Shown here: positions 46,001 to 55,747 of the stretch, piece after piece
How the letters are laid out: every line of letters starts with the position of its first letter
How positions within the stretch are numbered: position 1 is the stretch's first letter
Position numbers and translations under genes: made by a program
Notes under the pieces: model-generated
The model's database searches: none
Seen by the model: the letters and a program-made list of their open reading frames with translations, nothing else
Told to the model about the DNA's origin: nothing
Assembly (NCBI GenBank): GCA_015501585.1
Contig: JADNRY010000099.1
Location: 62,001-126,000, forward strand
Origin: Rhodocollybia butyracea
Taxonomy: Eukaryota > Basidiomycota > Agaricomycetes > Agaricales > Omphalotaceae
Direction of reading: 5' to 3'
Length of the DNA stretch: 64,000 nucleotides

Positions 46001-46333
46001 CCCCTGCTCACCAATGGTCAGTGTATGCTCAGCGCGCCTAAGACCCTGTTCTCCTTTCCATCGGTTCGAGTTCGTGCCCCGGCACTCCGAGTTGGACATT
46101 GACAGCTATCTGATCCTCGACTCCTATTTTTCTGTACCTATTTATATTCCTGAGAGCCGCTGTAGATTCAAGTTTTCCCTTTGTCTAACTTGACTGCGAG
46201 CTCTCAGGTAAATGTTTTCTTGTAGTTTTCTCTATTTTTCTAACTTGACTGCGATACACATAGTACCCGTCAGCCATTTTGATCTAATTCTGACTGTGCT
46301 ATAATCTCATAACATTGCTTTGCTCAAACACCT

Positions 46334-47432
46334 ATGACTGATGGTACCAATCCCAATCAACTCTCAGCAGGACTTACACATGCTCCCAGGCATGCAGGTG
46401 AACAACCACCAGTTGGACTTGAATCTGACATCTCACAACAATCCATTGATGTCACCGAAGATTTCAGAAAGAGGGACCTATCTAAACTACAGGCCTTCCT
46501 CTCAATCCAAAGTATTGTTGCCGCTGAAGAACTCGCTGAAGACATCACCAGCCAAACTCTCGACTTCTATCTTAATCTCCTCAATATCAAGACAGAACAA
46601 GAGAAAGCCACTGAGATCGGCAATAGTCAAGGGGCCAATGGGGAATCTCAGCCTACTCCGGCGGCTCAGAAACGCCCCTGTGCAGAACACAGACCCGAAG
46701 ATGAATCCGACAACAAAGACAAGAACTGTTCCCCTCATAAGAAGATTGACGCCAACCTCTTTGCCTGGACCTCCTGCACGAGTTCCATCCAGCTATCACC
46801 GGATTTGGAAGAGACCTGCATTGCTCTCGAGAATTTCACTCAAGACCCAGTATTTGCCCGGAACTCCATCACTTCTCAACCGGATTGCCCCACCTACAGC
46901 TTAGAAGACTGGGATGACCTTGTCAGAGGAGAACCAGCCAAGTTCAACCACATCTTCTCAAGCATCCATGCGGCCACTCTTGATGAACAACAACAAAGTC
47001 AAAAGCTCGGTGACATTGAATTCAAGTTTGGTAGTCACATTGCAGGATAATTCATCTCTTCTCATGGCAAATGGTCCATCACTTTTGACAGATATGCAAG
47101 AGCAGTTGAATATGTACTCCCCCACCGAAGCAGAGAACTCCGCCTATACCGAGACCACATATCTCAACTCTTTGCCTCTCTACCAGCGCATTTCCACAAC
47201 CGGGTCTTCAACTACGACAAGGCTGTCTGACTTTGTGTCTCGCAAACACAAAGCCACCTCCTCTCTAACTTTGCCGCATTCACTGACCTATCCCTCCTCT
47301 GGTTGCAAGCGCCATCATGGACTGGGAACACTTGGTCAAAGCCTGCTAAAGGCTCCACTTCTTCCAACCATCAACAAGACCCATGCAGAGGTACAACAAC
47401 AAGAAGTGCCCAAATACCTCCCAAACCTGTAA
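46334..47432 (+). pseudogene. Gag-like ORF of the DIRS-type element
   Basis: The first frame gives 238 codons: MTDGTNPNQLSAG, a helical segment (LSKLQAFLSIQSIVAAEELA; QTLDFYLNLLNIKTEQEKAT) and a basic patch (AAQKRPCAEHRPEDES). The continuation (LGDIEFKFGSHIAG and on) shifts frame near 47,040 and can be followed to about 47,432. Position upstream of RT and the disordered composition support a Gag role; there is no CCHC knuckle in the part that is open. Confidence 0.5.
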
Positions 47433-47578
47433 CTACAAGCATATATGTTTCAACTGCCAAAGCAACAACCACTCATGAGTGGATTGCCCCAAAGCCAACT
47501 GAGTGCTGGTTTTGCTGTCCTTGTTACGCTTGAGATTTTATCTGGGCTAGCAATGATGCTGCAAACAAATGAGTTACT

Positions 47579-49335
47579 TTGGCTAAGGCTTCTGAAACCA
47601 TGCCTGCATTACCTTGCCTGCCTGAGAATGAAATTCTCAACAATACGGCAATACGCACTATCAAAGAAAATCCTCACCTGTTCCGGATAACCACTCCTAT
47701 TAACATTGGTCAGTTTGAAAAGCTCCTTCTTAATCACCCTAACCATCCTCTTGTTGACTCTGTACTCACTGGTCTCCGTCGCGGATTTTGGCCATGGGCG
47801 ACAACTAGTAGCAATCCCCTCATACCAACAATGTTAGATTGCTTGTACCCCTTGAAGGATGATAGCCATATTGCTTTTGCTTGTGAACAGCGAGACAAGG
47901 ATATTGCCGCTGGCCTGTTTCTCTCAAGGTTTCCCTGCTCTTCTTCCTGGCATGCAGTTAATCCCCATAGTCGTTGTTCCAAAACCATGCTCAGACAACC
48001 TGAGGCTCACAGTCCACCACAGCACCAGTTCTTTCCCTCCAAACTCACTCATAGACTGGAACTGTGTCTCTGTCAAGCTCAATAACTTACATGATCTTGG
48101 AACTGCACTCCTCCGAGTGCGTCGCACTTATGGTTGTGACCATGCTCTAGTTGTCTTCAAATCAGATGTCTCACAAGCCTATTGTCGACTCCTGATGGAC
48201 CCTCATTGGCAGATCCGTCAAATTGTAAAAATCTTTGATCGATTCCACACTGACTTCTGTAACAACTTCGGCAATCGAGGCACTGGTGGCATCTGGGGAA
48301 ACTTCTTTGCACTTGTTCTCTGGATAGCTCGTTTATATTCTCTTGCTGTCCAATATCTTTGGCTACGTTGACGACACATTCAGTTGGGAATTTGCTGATA
48401 ACACCAAGTTTTATGCACCTTATCAAAAGTCTTTCCCCACCAAACAAACTCAGCTTCTCCTCCTCTGGGACAAGCTTGGCATACCACACAATGAGCCAAA
48501 GCAAGTATGGGGCCATTCCCTACTGATTATTAGCTTTGAGGTGGACCCCAATGCAATGACTATCACCATGCCCATAGACTCCTGCAATGACCTTCTTGCC
48601 ACAATACACGAATTCACCGTCCTCAGAAAATGTTGGGAGTTATGTGAATACCAGTGAATCAGTGGGTGGGTAAATTGGGCATTGAACATTTACCCTCTCC
48701 TTCACCCTGGTCTCTCTGCATTGTATGGAAAAATGTCAGGCAAAGATCAACCTAATAAGCGCATCTGGGTTAATAAATTGGTATGTGATCAACTGCAATG
48801 GCTTGCAACTCACATCGCCAATTTGGATGGCATACAGATGCTCGACTCTGAGGAATGGGGACCGGACGAAGCTAATCTTGTGTTGTACACAGACGCTTTG
48901 CTTGACCGGTCTGGGTTTCTGGCTGAAATCTGAGGTGTTGTGTTAGGCTATCAATATAAAATCCTCAATGAGCTTAAAAAATCAAATTTTCTTTTTTGAA
49001 GCATCACAGTTTCAGCCACCTCCACACTATCCAGTTCTCAAATCCTCCACCAAACATGTAATTGTGTTCACAGACAACACAAACATGGTGGACATGTTCA
49101 ACTCGTTCGAAGGCAAAGGAAGAGTATAATTTGCTTCTTATTTACACAATTGAACATGTTTTGAAGATAAGCATTCAATTCCGTGTTGGACATATCCCCA
49201 GGGAGTTAAACTTTATCATGATCATCAATGATGCTCTCTCTCAGTTTGACAATGACAAGGTATATGCACTGTCTCCCACCATGGCTGTTGCACCTTTCCA
49301 ACCCCCTCAATCACTGCTGAGGGCAGAAGAAAAAT
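47579..49335 (+). pseudogene. Reverse transcriptase and RNase H of the DIRS-type element
   Basis: RT landmarks: LPGMQLIPIVVVPKPCSDNL, LRLTVHHS, DHALVVFKSDVSQAYCRLLM, CNNFGNRGTGGIWGNFFALV, the catalytic box GYVDDTFSWEFA (48,361-48,396), and KLGIPHNEPKQVWGHSL. RNase H landmarks: LVLYTDALLDRSGF, VIVFTDNTNMVDMFNS and HIPRELNFIMIINDALSQFD. The pieces lie in different frames, with shifts near 47,830-47,930, 48,360, 48,670 and 48,930-49,110. The catalytic YVDD is intact but the enzyme cannot be made in one piece. Confidence 0.8.
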
Positions 49336-50625
49336 GAACTTACCTTCCCCTTCCTCCAGACAACCGGCTTGTCCTGTCTGGAGCCAAGTGCGCCTCTTGC
49401 ACGAGTGCAACATTGCTTTGGGTTACATGTTGGACCCATCCTCTTGTGCATCATATTCCTCTGCACTTCAATCATATGTCACCTTCTGCTGCAACCACAA
49501 TCTCCCCGTTGAGCCTACCTCAGAGACACTATCTTTTTATATGGTCTACATGTTCCATTTCATTCCAAAGTCCATCCCTAGCTATCTCTCTGGCATCTGT
49601 AATCAGCTAGAGACATTTTATCCTGATGTCCGCCAAGCACAAACTCATCCCCTAGTGAAGAAGACTCTGCGAGGATGTTCAAAAAGACACGCTTCCCCAA
49701 CATCCCACAAACACCCTCTGCAAAGAAACAAACTAATGGAAATCCACAACAAGCTTCATGATTCATCATCATTTGACGATATACTGTTTCTCGCCATCCT
49801 ATTCATTGGCTTTTTTGTTCTCATGCACCTCGGTGAACTGGTCTGGCCTGACAAGAAATCCCTGCAATCCTTTTGCAAAGTTTGCCTTCGTTCATCATTC
49901 TCTGCTGACAACAACCATGTCGAATTTACTCTCCCAACTCACAAGTCTGACCGTACTTTTGATGGCAGTAAAATCATGATTTTGGCAAAACCAGAAGATG
50001 ACTGCCCTGTCAAGATTATGTGGACATATATAGCAGCGCGAGATGAGCGGTTTCCCACTCTACCACATTTATGGGTCAGATCCAATGGTTCCATCTCCAC
50101 CCGCTCTTGGTTTCTGCGCCACCTCAAACGGTTCGTCTCTGACAATGTTGGAGGTCTGAAGCAGGAAAAGCTGTTTTTGCCTAGGTGACCCCAGAGTGGC
50201 CTAAAGCAAACTAGGTGACCTATGAATCCTATGGCATCCTAGGAATTTGGGCTCATCCCTTGCCAGTCAAGGCTCTTGAGGATTCCCTAGGCAAGCCTAG
50301 GTCTGCCCAGGTTTGCCCAGGTGCTCCTGGGGCCCAAATTCCTAGGATGCCATAGGATTCATAGGTCACCTAGTTTGCTTTAGGCCACTCTGGGGTCACC
50401 TAGGCAAAAACAGCTTTTCCTGATTGAGTCACTCACTCTCTATGATCCAGGGGCACCACCTTCCTTGCCCAACTCGGCACAGCTGCAGAATTTATTCAAG
50501 CTGCGGGCCGTTGGACCTCTGATGCCTTCAGAATATATATTTGTGTTCATCCTGTCGTCCTCACGGCGCTGCTTTTCAGCAGACACAACAACTAGACAAT
50601 CACCGCTCACCACCATCACATCTGT
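49334..50625 (+). pseudogene. Tyrosine recombinase (YR) of the DIRS-type element, split by a foldback element
   Basis: The N-terminal SAM-like part (YSSALQSYVTFCCNHNLPVE; SIPSYLSGICNQLETFYPD) and the start of the catalytic domain are open from 49,334 to the foldback insertion at 50,162. The frame resumes after 50,422 with HSL*SRGTTFLAQLGTAAEF and GRWTSDAFRIYI. The usual L-R-L-G-E-L box, which holds the first catalytic Arg, reads MHLGEL, and the Arg of the HXXR box is replaced by a TGA (CGA to TGA). The recombinase is therefore dead three times over. The C-terminal Tyr is plausible in RIYI. Confidence 0.82.
50162..50422. mobile_element. Foldback element, 261-bp copy inside the YR gene
   Basis: Same termini (CAGGAAAAGCTG ... 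CAGCTTTTCCTG) and arms as 36,512-36,878, with a shorter centre that lacks the 'cacctggggaac' repeats. It interrupts the recombinase between DNVGGLK and the HXXR region. Confidence 0.88.
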
Positions 50626-50650
50626 TCAACTCTTACTTCTATACCTTATA

Positions 50651-51080
50651 CCCAGCTCAGCGCGCTAATACATCTCTCAGGGAGTCATCGCTGTCTTCAG
50701 GACGGCTCCCGTGTCTGCCTAATCCCTTTTGGAGAACAAAATGGCGCCTTGTTGATTAGTAACATATATCTAAGCTAAGGCAGTGTGTGCTATATAACTA
50801 TCCCAATTTTCTGCCGAATAAAGGAGGCGAAAATGTGTACAGCCATCAAATCGGAACCAAAACAGTTCTGACGGCACACGGCACTACCAACTCTCGACGT
50901 CCCGATGTACCCGAACACGTCTTACTACAATGTGTACATATGGGTCCCAACATATGTGTGCCCAAAGATCACAAATTAGTGTGCAGTGTCCCATGAAAAT
51001 CCGGCCTTAAACATTCAAATGTAAACCCTCTATCATCTGAATCTCCCCTGCCAAAGCTTCTAATATTTCTCTGAGAGCCT
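50651..51080. other. 3' flank of the DIRS element
   Basis: No gene recognised. It may include the element's 3' terminal repeat, but no second copy is available to show it. Confidence 0.35.
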
Positions 51081-51617
51081 AAGTAGTTGAATTTATGCAT
51101 TGTTTTTTTGTGCGTTCAAAATCTCATGTAATTCCCCCTTCACAAATGTGGTCCCCCCCACAAATTATTCATTTTGGATTAGTCATGAAAATTACCATAT
51201 TTGGTAAGGCCCAGTCACTCAGTCATATGACTCCTTAATCTGAACTTACACAGTTACTTAATTATATACTATGGTGAGCAATGTAATCTGCTCTAGACCG
51301 GCACAGCTGTAGAATGAGAGCTACCATATTTGGTAAGGCCTAGTCTTTACTCAGTCAAATGACTTCTTAATCTGGATTTATGTACTTATGTCAACTATAT
51401 TATAGTGAGCAATCTAAATGGGCATGTGTCACATGACATTTGTAGGGATGAGTAATGAGCAATGACATATAAGTAGGGGTAAACCCAGATCCAGACTCAT
51501 GTCCAGGCCCAATACTGAATATTGTGGACAATTAATAATTAAATCTGAAAAAGGAAACTCACGGCGACGCTAAGGCGCCTAATTTAGCGCTCAAAACCAC
51601 GCAACTGGACTGCACCG

Positions 51618-51762
51618 GTTACCACCGGTTCTGTAAATTCTAAGATTTTACAGAACCTTGCACTGAACTGCAGTGCACCGGTGCAGCATTACATAAAGGT
51701 GCACCGCGGTTCAGTGCAGTGCGGTTTGCAGTTTTTATTGGTTATATGAACTGCACTTTCGA
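51618..51762. repeat. Cluster of GC-rich short palindromes
   Basis: Contains a hairpin with arms 'ggttctgtaaa' and 'tttacagaacc', followed by 'ctgcagtgcaccggtgcag' and 'ggtgcaccgcggttcagtgc', which can pair in several ways. No coding potential. Confidence 0.6.
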
Positions 51763-51787
51763 ACCCTAGAAATTAGTATCTGAACTT

Positions 51788-52181
51788 TGAAGCGCCCAGT
51801 AGTGTGTGGCTGGGTATGCCGGGTATGGCCGGTTTCCGGGTCGGGTACTCTGTCAGGTCCAGGTCTGACTACCCGGCACCCGTTAGTGAACCCGAGTCCA
51901 CCCGGAACACTCAAAATTTTATTTAATTCAGTGTCAAGGCAGGATTTGAACCTGCAGCCTTGTGCTCAGTTCTAAGGCTTTACCCAGCATAGTTAACCAC
52001 TATGCCAACATGACATTGATATTTCACAGCTTCAGAAAATTTATATGGGAAAACTGAACACCTGGCAGGTAAGCGCCTGGGAACCCGTAGCCGTGTACAC
52101 GGGTATGGGTATAGTGCCGGGTCGGGTTGGCTTTTTAGGTACCCGACCTAAGCCACACACTAGCACCCAGAGGGCGCTTCA
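51788..52181. mobile_element. TIR element enclosing a tRNA-like sequence
   Basis: TGAAGCGCCC at 51,788 mirrors GGGCGCTTCA ending at 52,181, and 'tagtgtgtggct' is mirrored by 'agccacacacta'. The inner arms are rich in 'cgggta/tacccg'. The middle holds a tRNA-like sequence on the minus strand. Confidence 0.7.
51932..52015 (-). tRNA. tRNA-like sequence (probably a tRNA-derived pseudogene or SINE head)
   Basis: 84 nt on the minus strand. The A box reads TGGCATAGTGG, the B box GGTTCAAATCC is exact, the T arm GCAGG/CCTGC is perfect with a 7-nt loop, the acceptor stem pairs 6 of 7 (TGTCATG with CTTGACA), and the D stem pairs 4 of 4 with one wobble. The region between D and T arms does not form a normal anticodon arm; instead AGCCTT pairs with AAGGCT around a 12-nt loop. 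No anticodon can be given. It is probably not a working tRNA but keeps an intact internal pol III promoter. Confidence 0.6.
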
Positions 52182-52904
52182 GCAGTCTTTATTGCCCACT
52201 GGCTGTAAATTACTATTAGTTACAACAATAAGGCCTGTGGTAGTAGAAGAAGTTTACAGTGGGTCAGTGACTTCTCCACAAGTCTAACCTGCAAGAATGA
52301 CTCGGAATCCTGTGCCGTGCGGCCAAATGTACAATCACACTCTTGAGTCCCATAACATGTAACAGGACCCAACTAGGGAGCATGGGTATTTGGCAATTAG
52401 TAATGCATAACAAGAGGGTTTTTCAAGGTTTTTCATGAAACAGTACCAATTTTTTGATAGTGGGCCTTCAGCCCGCCCATTCATTTGCACATACTCTATG
52501 GTACTATGTGCAATTTGCAAAGAATAATTACTATACAGTATGTATTAGAAAGTGATAGATGAAAGTAGCACTGCCAGGACTTGCCCTGACCAGAATCAAG
52601 ACCAGAACTGTGAGTTATGTGCAAGCAATCCACCAAATTGGCAATGATTTGGTCTAAGATTTTTGTGTTTTGAGGATAGATAGAGTACTTACTAAGTATA
52701 TCCTAGTAATCCAACTAGTAGTAGCATAAAAATCATAAGCAGTGTGGGATGTTGGTATGGAATGGGCCATGGTCGACTTCTTTACCTGCACAATCATCAA
52801 GTCCATACTTTCAAGTTTCAACATTGAACAACTTGAAGTCTGGACCTTTTGTTTCAAGGTTTTACTTTTGAATTGGTATTGGAAGTATACCCAGGTAGGA
52901 GCTA
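52182..52904. other. Centre of element Y, nothing recognised
   Basis: No terminal repeats and no credible ORF. Antisense-overlapping 80-codon frames at 52,654-52,987 show no motif. Confidence 0.35.
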
Positions 52905-53131
52905 GAAACTTATGTGTCATTGCTCATTACTCATCCCTACAAATGTCATGTGACACATGCCCATGTAGATTGCTCACTATAATATAGTTGACATAAGTAC
53001 ATAAATCCAGATTAAGGAAGTCATATGACTGAGTCAAGACTAGGCCTTACCAAATATGGTAGTTCTCATTCTACGGCTGTGCCGGTCTAGAGCAGATTAC
53101 ATTGCTCACCATAGTATATAATTAAGTAACT

Positions 53132-54247
53132 ATGCTGTTCAAAAGTGTGAATAATTACATTGTCATTTTCTCGCAAGTTGTATCATACAATTTCTCGCAA
53201 GTTCAAATAAGTGTCAATTTCTCGCAAGTTCAATCATCCAATTTCTCGCAAGTTGTATTCAAGTTTACTTTATTTCTCGCAAGTTCGGCTAAGTGTCTAT
53301 TTCTCGCAAGTTCTGACATTGGTCAATTTCTCGCAAGTTAGTTTTCAGGGCCGGTTAGTTATGTAACTTACCATATCTGGTAGAGCCAGGTCTCGACTCT
53401 GTCATGTGACTAGTGAGCAACGACACATGACAGTAGGACCGTGACCTCGGGTATTTCGGCTATCCTGCTTGATCGAACGGCTGAGCGAGCTGTGTAATCA
53501 TATCATATCATATCATATCATATCTCATCTTCAGGCATATCTGATCTGGAGGATAAGATATACGTGAGAATCTAGTTATCAGCCTACGGCTAAGCGCCCA
53601 CCATTGAATCTAATCATCTTCTTGATCGTCTTCGCAAGTTTGCTGGCATGGATAGCCAAAACCGGCCTTGATGGCCTATGAGATTGAAATGTGAGGCGTA
53701 TGGTTACATGTACAAGTAGATACTATGGTAAGAAAAGGAGTGAACATTGGCAGTAAGGGGTTTTTGCTCAAGTCAAGCTCAAGTTTTGCTTGTACAAACT
53801 GGTGATAAAAAGAGAAAAACTGCCAGCTCGAAATGTCCTTAAGCTGTGTCACTTGGCAACTGAATGAATGCTTGCCCGAGTCTCAGTTGCACCAGAGGGA
53901 CTTGACCACTTGCCAGCGGGATAGCCGTCGGCCGATCGGTGATCACCCGAGGTCACGGTCATATTGTCATGTCACTAGTCACATGACAGAGTCGAGACCT
54001 GGCTCTACCAGATATGGTAAGTTACATAACTAACCGGCCCTGAAAACTAACATTGACCAATGTCAGAACTTGCGAGAAATAGACACTTAGCCGAACTTGC
54101 GAGAAATAAAGTAAACTTGAATACAACTTGTGAAAAATTGGATGATTGAACTTGCGAGAAATTGACACTTATTTGAACTTGCGAGAAATCGTATGATACA
54201 ACTTGCAAGAAAATGACAATGTAATTATTCACACTTTTGAACAGCAT
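53132..54247. mobile_element. Element X: hAT-like non-autonomous element with 8-bp target duplication
   Basis: AAGTAACT lies at 53,124-53,131 and 54,248-54,255. The ends ATGCTGTTCAAAAGTGTG and its complement bound ~350-bp inverted arms. The unoccupied target (agttactt) is present once in the left arm of element Y near 51,253, which proves insertion. The left arm carries seven copies of TTTCTCGCAAGTT; the right arm carries six, two of them mutated. The centre holds an (atcat)n tract near 53,500. The 8-bp duplication suggests hAT, but the terminal sequence is not the usual CAGGG type. Confidence 0.82.
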
Positions 54248-54344
54248 AAGTAACTGTGTAAGTTCAGATTAAGGAGTCATATGACTGAGTGACTGGGCCT
54301 TACCAAATATGGTAATTTTCATGACTAATCCAAAATGAATAATT

Positions 54345-54535
54345 TATGTGAAGGGGGAGCACACATAATTCTGAGGGGGGAGCACACTTAAATTTCTGAG
54401 GGGGGAGCACACTGGTTTGTGGGGGGGACCACATTTGTGAAGGGGGAGCACACATAATTTCTGAGGGGGGAGCGCACTTGAATTTCTGAAGGGGGAGCAC
54501 ACCAGATTTGTGGGGGGGGAGCACACTTGAATATT
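54345..54535. repeat. GGGGGAGCACAC array
   Basis: About eight G-rich units, six containing gggggagcacac exactly, are spaced 20-30 bp by 'ttgaatttctga'-like linkers. The matching place in the left arm of Y (51,125-51,170) has only one or two units, so the array expanded on one side. Confidence 0.8.
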
Positions 54536-54551
54536 TCACACTTTTGAATAG

Positions 54552-55608
54552 CATAGGTGCATGTCTGGTGCATGTATGTAAAGTACAAAAAGTATTTATT
54601 CTGATAAATATGGGGAGGATCTTAGAGTTATATACATAGTGGCTTCTTGTAGACCCACCTACAGTGACATACAGGTCATTGAGCCATAGGAAGCCCTTAT
54701 TTTACCTTGAAAAGCAGCTTTGAAGTTAACTTAGCAACACTAACACGCGCCAACATATAGTAACATGTAATTATGCTACACGCACCAACACGCATGCACG
54801 CACCATCACGCACAGCCGACACGCACAAATCTCCTCCCCCGGACAATGCTACTGGTGAGAGATCGTAAGGTTGCAAGGACAGGACTATAGGTGATACGAT
54901 GGGACTGCAAAGATGAGAGTTGTTAAATTTAAAAGAGCAAAATACCGTGCATACCCATTGTTAGATTGTGGATTTGTAAGTATGGTCAAGCCGGGGAGAC
55001 AAATCTGGTTTATTGACATGTGCATTTTTCCGTTCATGCTGGCAGCGCTTATGAATAGCGGAGCGAATAGAACCACTTCATCCAAGATATCGAGGCAAAA
55101 GAACTGGAGAAGGTAACACGCCGTTTGACGAACTGGACACCTCAATCACATCAAAGAATAATTTCTTTCAACTCAAGGTATTGCCAGAGGCAGCAAAGAG
55201 GTAAGTACGCGGGAGATGACATCAATGAAGTAACATTCGTTGAGGTTTAGTTTGCGCTCCCAGTTGGACAGTGCATTCTGGGACGCACATTTCCCAAACA
55301 TTTTCTCGGCGGTCTGGAGGCAAGCTTCAGCTATCTTGTACATTTGGCAAATCTGGTGCGGGTATAGAATTGGACGGAGAGCATACCTCGTGGTACCGGA
55401 TAGGAAAGAGGGCGAAGCAACAGTGGAGGTATTGGTAGACTGGGTTGAGACTGGGGCTACTCTTTGCACCACTTGGCCTATATGCGTACTTACTAAAACA
55501 TCTGGATTTTCGAAAGTTTTGTCTAGGAGCAGTATTGGCTATTGAGCGTATAGCTCCATGCTTTGTGTATAAAAATGTAGTGGTTTGGTCAATGGAGAAG
55601 AGCTTGCT
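54552..55608. other. Unassigned stretch with possible gene remnant
   Basis: A minus-strand ORF at 55,472-55,173 (YALRPILYPHQICQMYKIAE; KMFGKCASQNALSNWERKLN) reads like protein but has no recognisable domain or convincing splice partner. The region 54,740-54,830 is rich in 'cacgcacca' words. Confidence 0.25.
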
Positions 55609-55653
55609 GAACCGTACTCTTTACTGGGGTGACCCCAGTAAAGAGTATGGTTC
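55609..55653 (+). repeat. Perfect RNA-type hairpin (21-bp stem, 3-nt loop)
   Basis: 'gaaccgtactctttactgggg' is followed by 'tga' and its reverse complement. The only departure from DNA symmetry (G versus A complement) becomes a G-U pair in RNA. There is no T-run after it, so it is not a typical terminator. Confidence 0.85.
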
Positions 55654-55747
55654 ACAGTGGGGTCAATACGTCAAGGCAACAGATACAATTATCAGAAACA
55701 AGCGGGTGCGTTATACACTATGAAAGCCCACCGTGAGCGTGAGCACC

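Larger units (their letters stand above)
46001..50650 (+). mobile_element. DIRS/Ngaro-like tyrosine-recombinase retroelement, decayed
   Basis: Domain order on the plus strand is Gag-like protein (46,334 to about 47,430), reverse transcriptase (about 47,580-48,660), RNase H (about 48,680-49,335) and tyrosine recombinase (49,334-50,625). There is no DDE integrase or protease, as in the DIRS order. The region before 46,334 probably holds the 5' terminal repeat and leader, but I find no matching copy to delimit it. Frameshifts occur in gag, RT and RNase H, and a foldback element (50,162-50,422) interrupts the recombinase. Confidence 0.8.
51080..54551. mobile_element. Large inverted-repeat element Y, with two elements nested in it
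   Basis: The left arm (about 51,130-51,475) is complementary to 52,905-53,127 plus 54,248-54,360. Shared blocks are 'ttggattagtcatgaaaa', 'ttaccatatttggtaaggcc', 'agtcatatgactccttaatc', 'tgctctagaccggcacagc', 'gggcatgtgtcacatgacat'. The right arm is cut by element X (53,132-54,247), and the centre contains a tRNA-like foldback (51,788-52,181). Outer ends are not exact: the right arm ends near 'gaatagcata' at 54,551. No transposase is seen. Confidence 0.65.

Noticed and set aside
46040..46100. tRNA-like words (ggttcgagttcgtgcccc)
   Set aside because: No A box and no acceptor or anticodon stem can be formed around it.
53132..53341. Repetitive ORF with FSQVQ units (also on the minus strand near 54,047-54,247)
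   Set aside because: Translation of the TTTCTCGCAAGTT array in element X; the inverted copy gives the same peptide.
54300..54588. Overlapping Pro/Cys-rich minus-strand ORFs (CSPPTN, APPSE units)
   Set aside because: Translation of the GGGGGAGCACAC array; all three frames are open because of the repeat.
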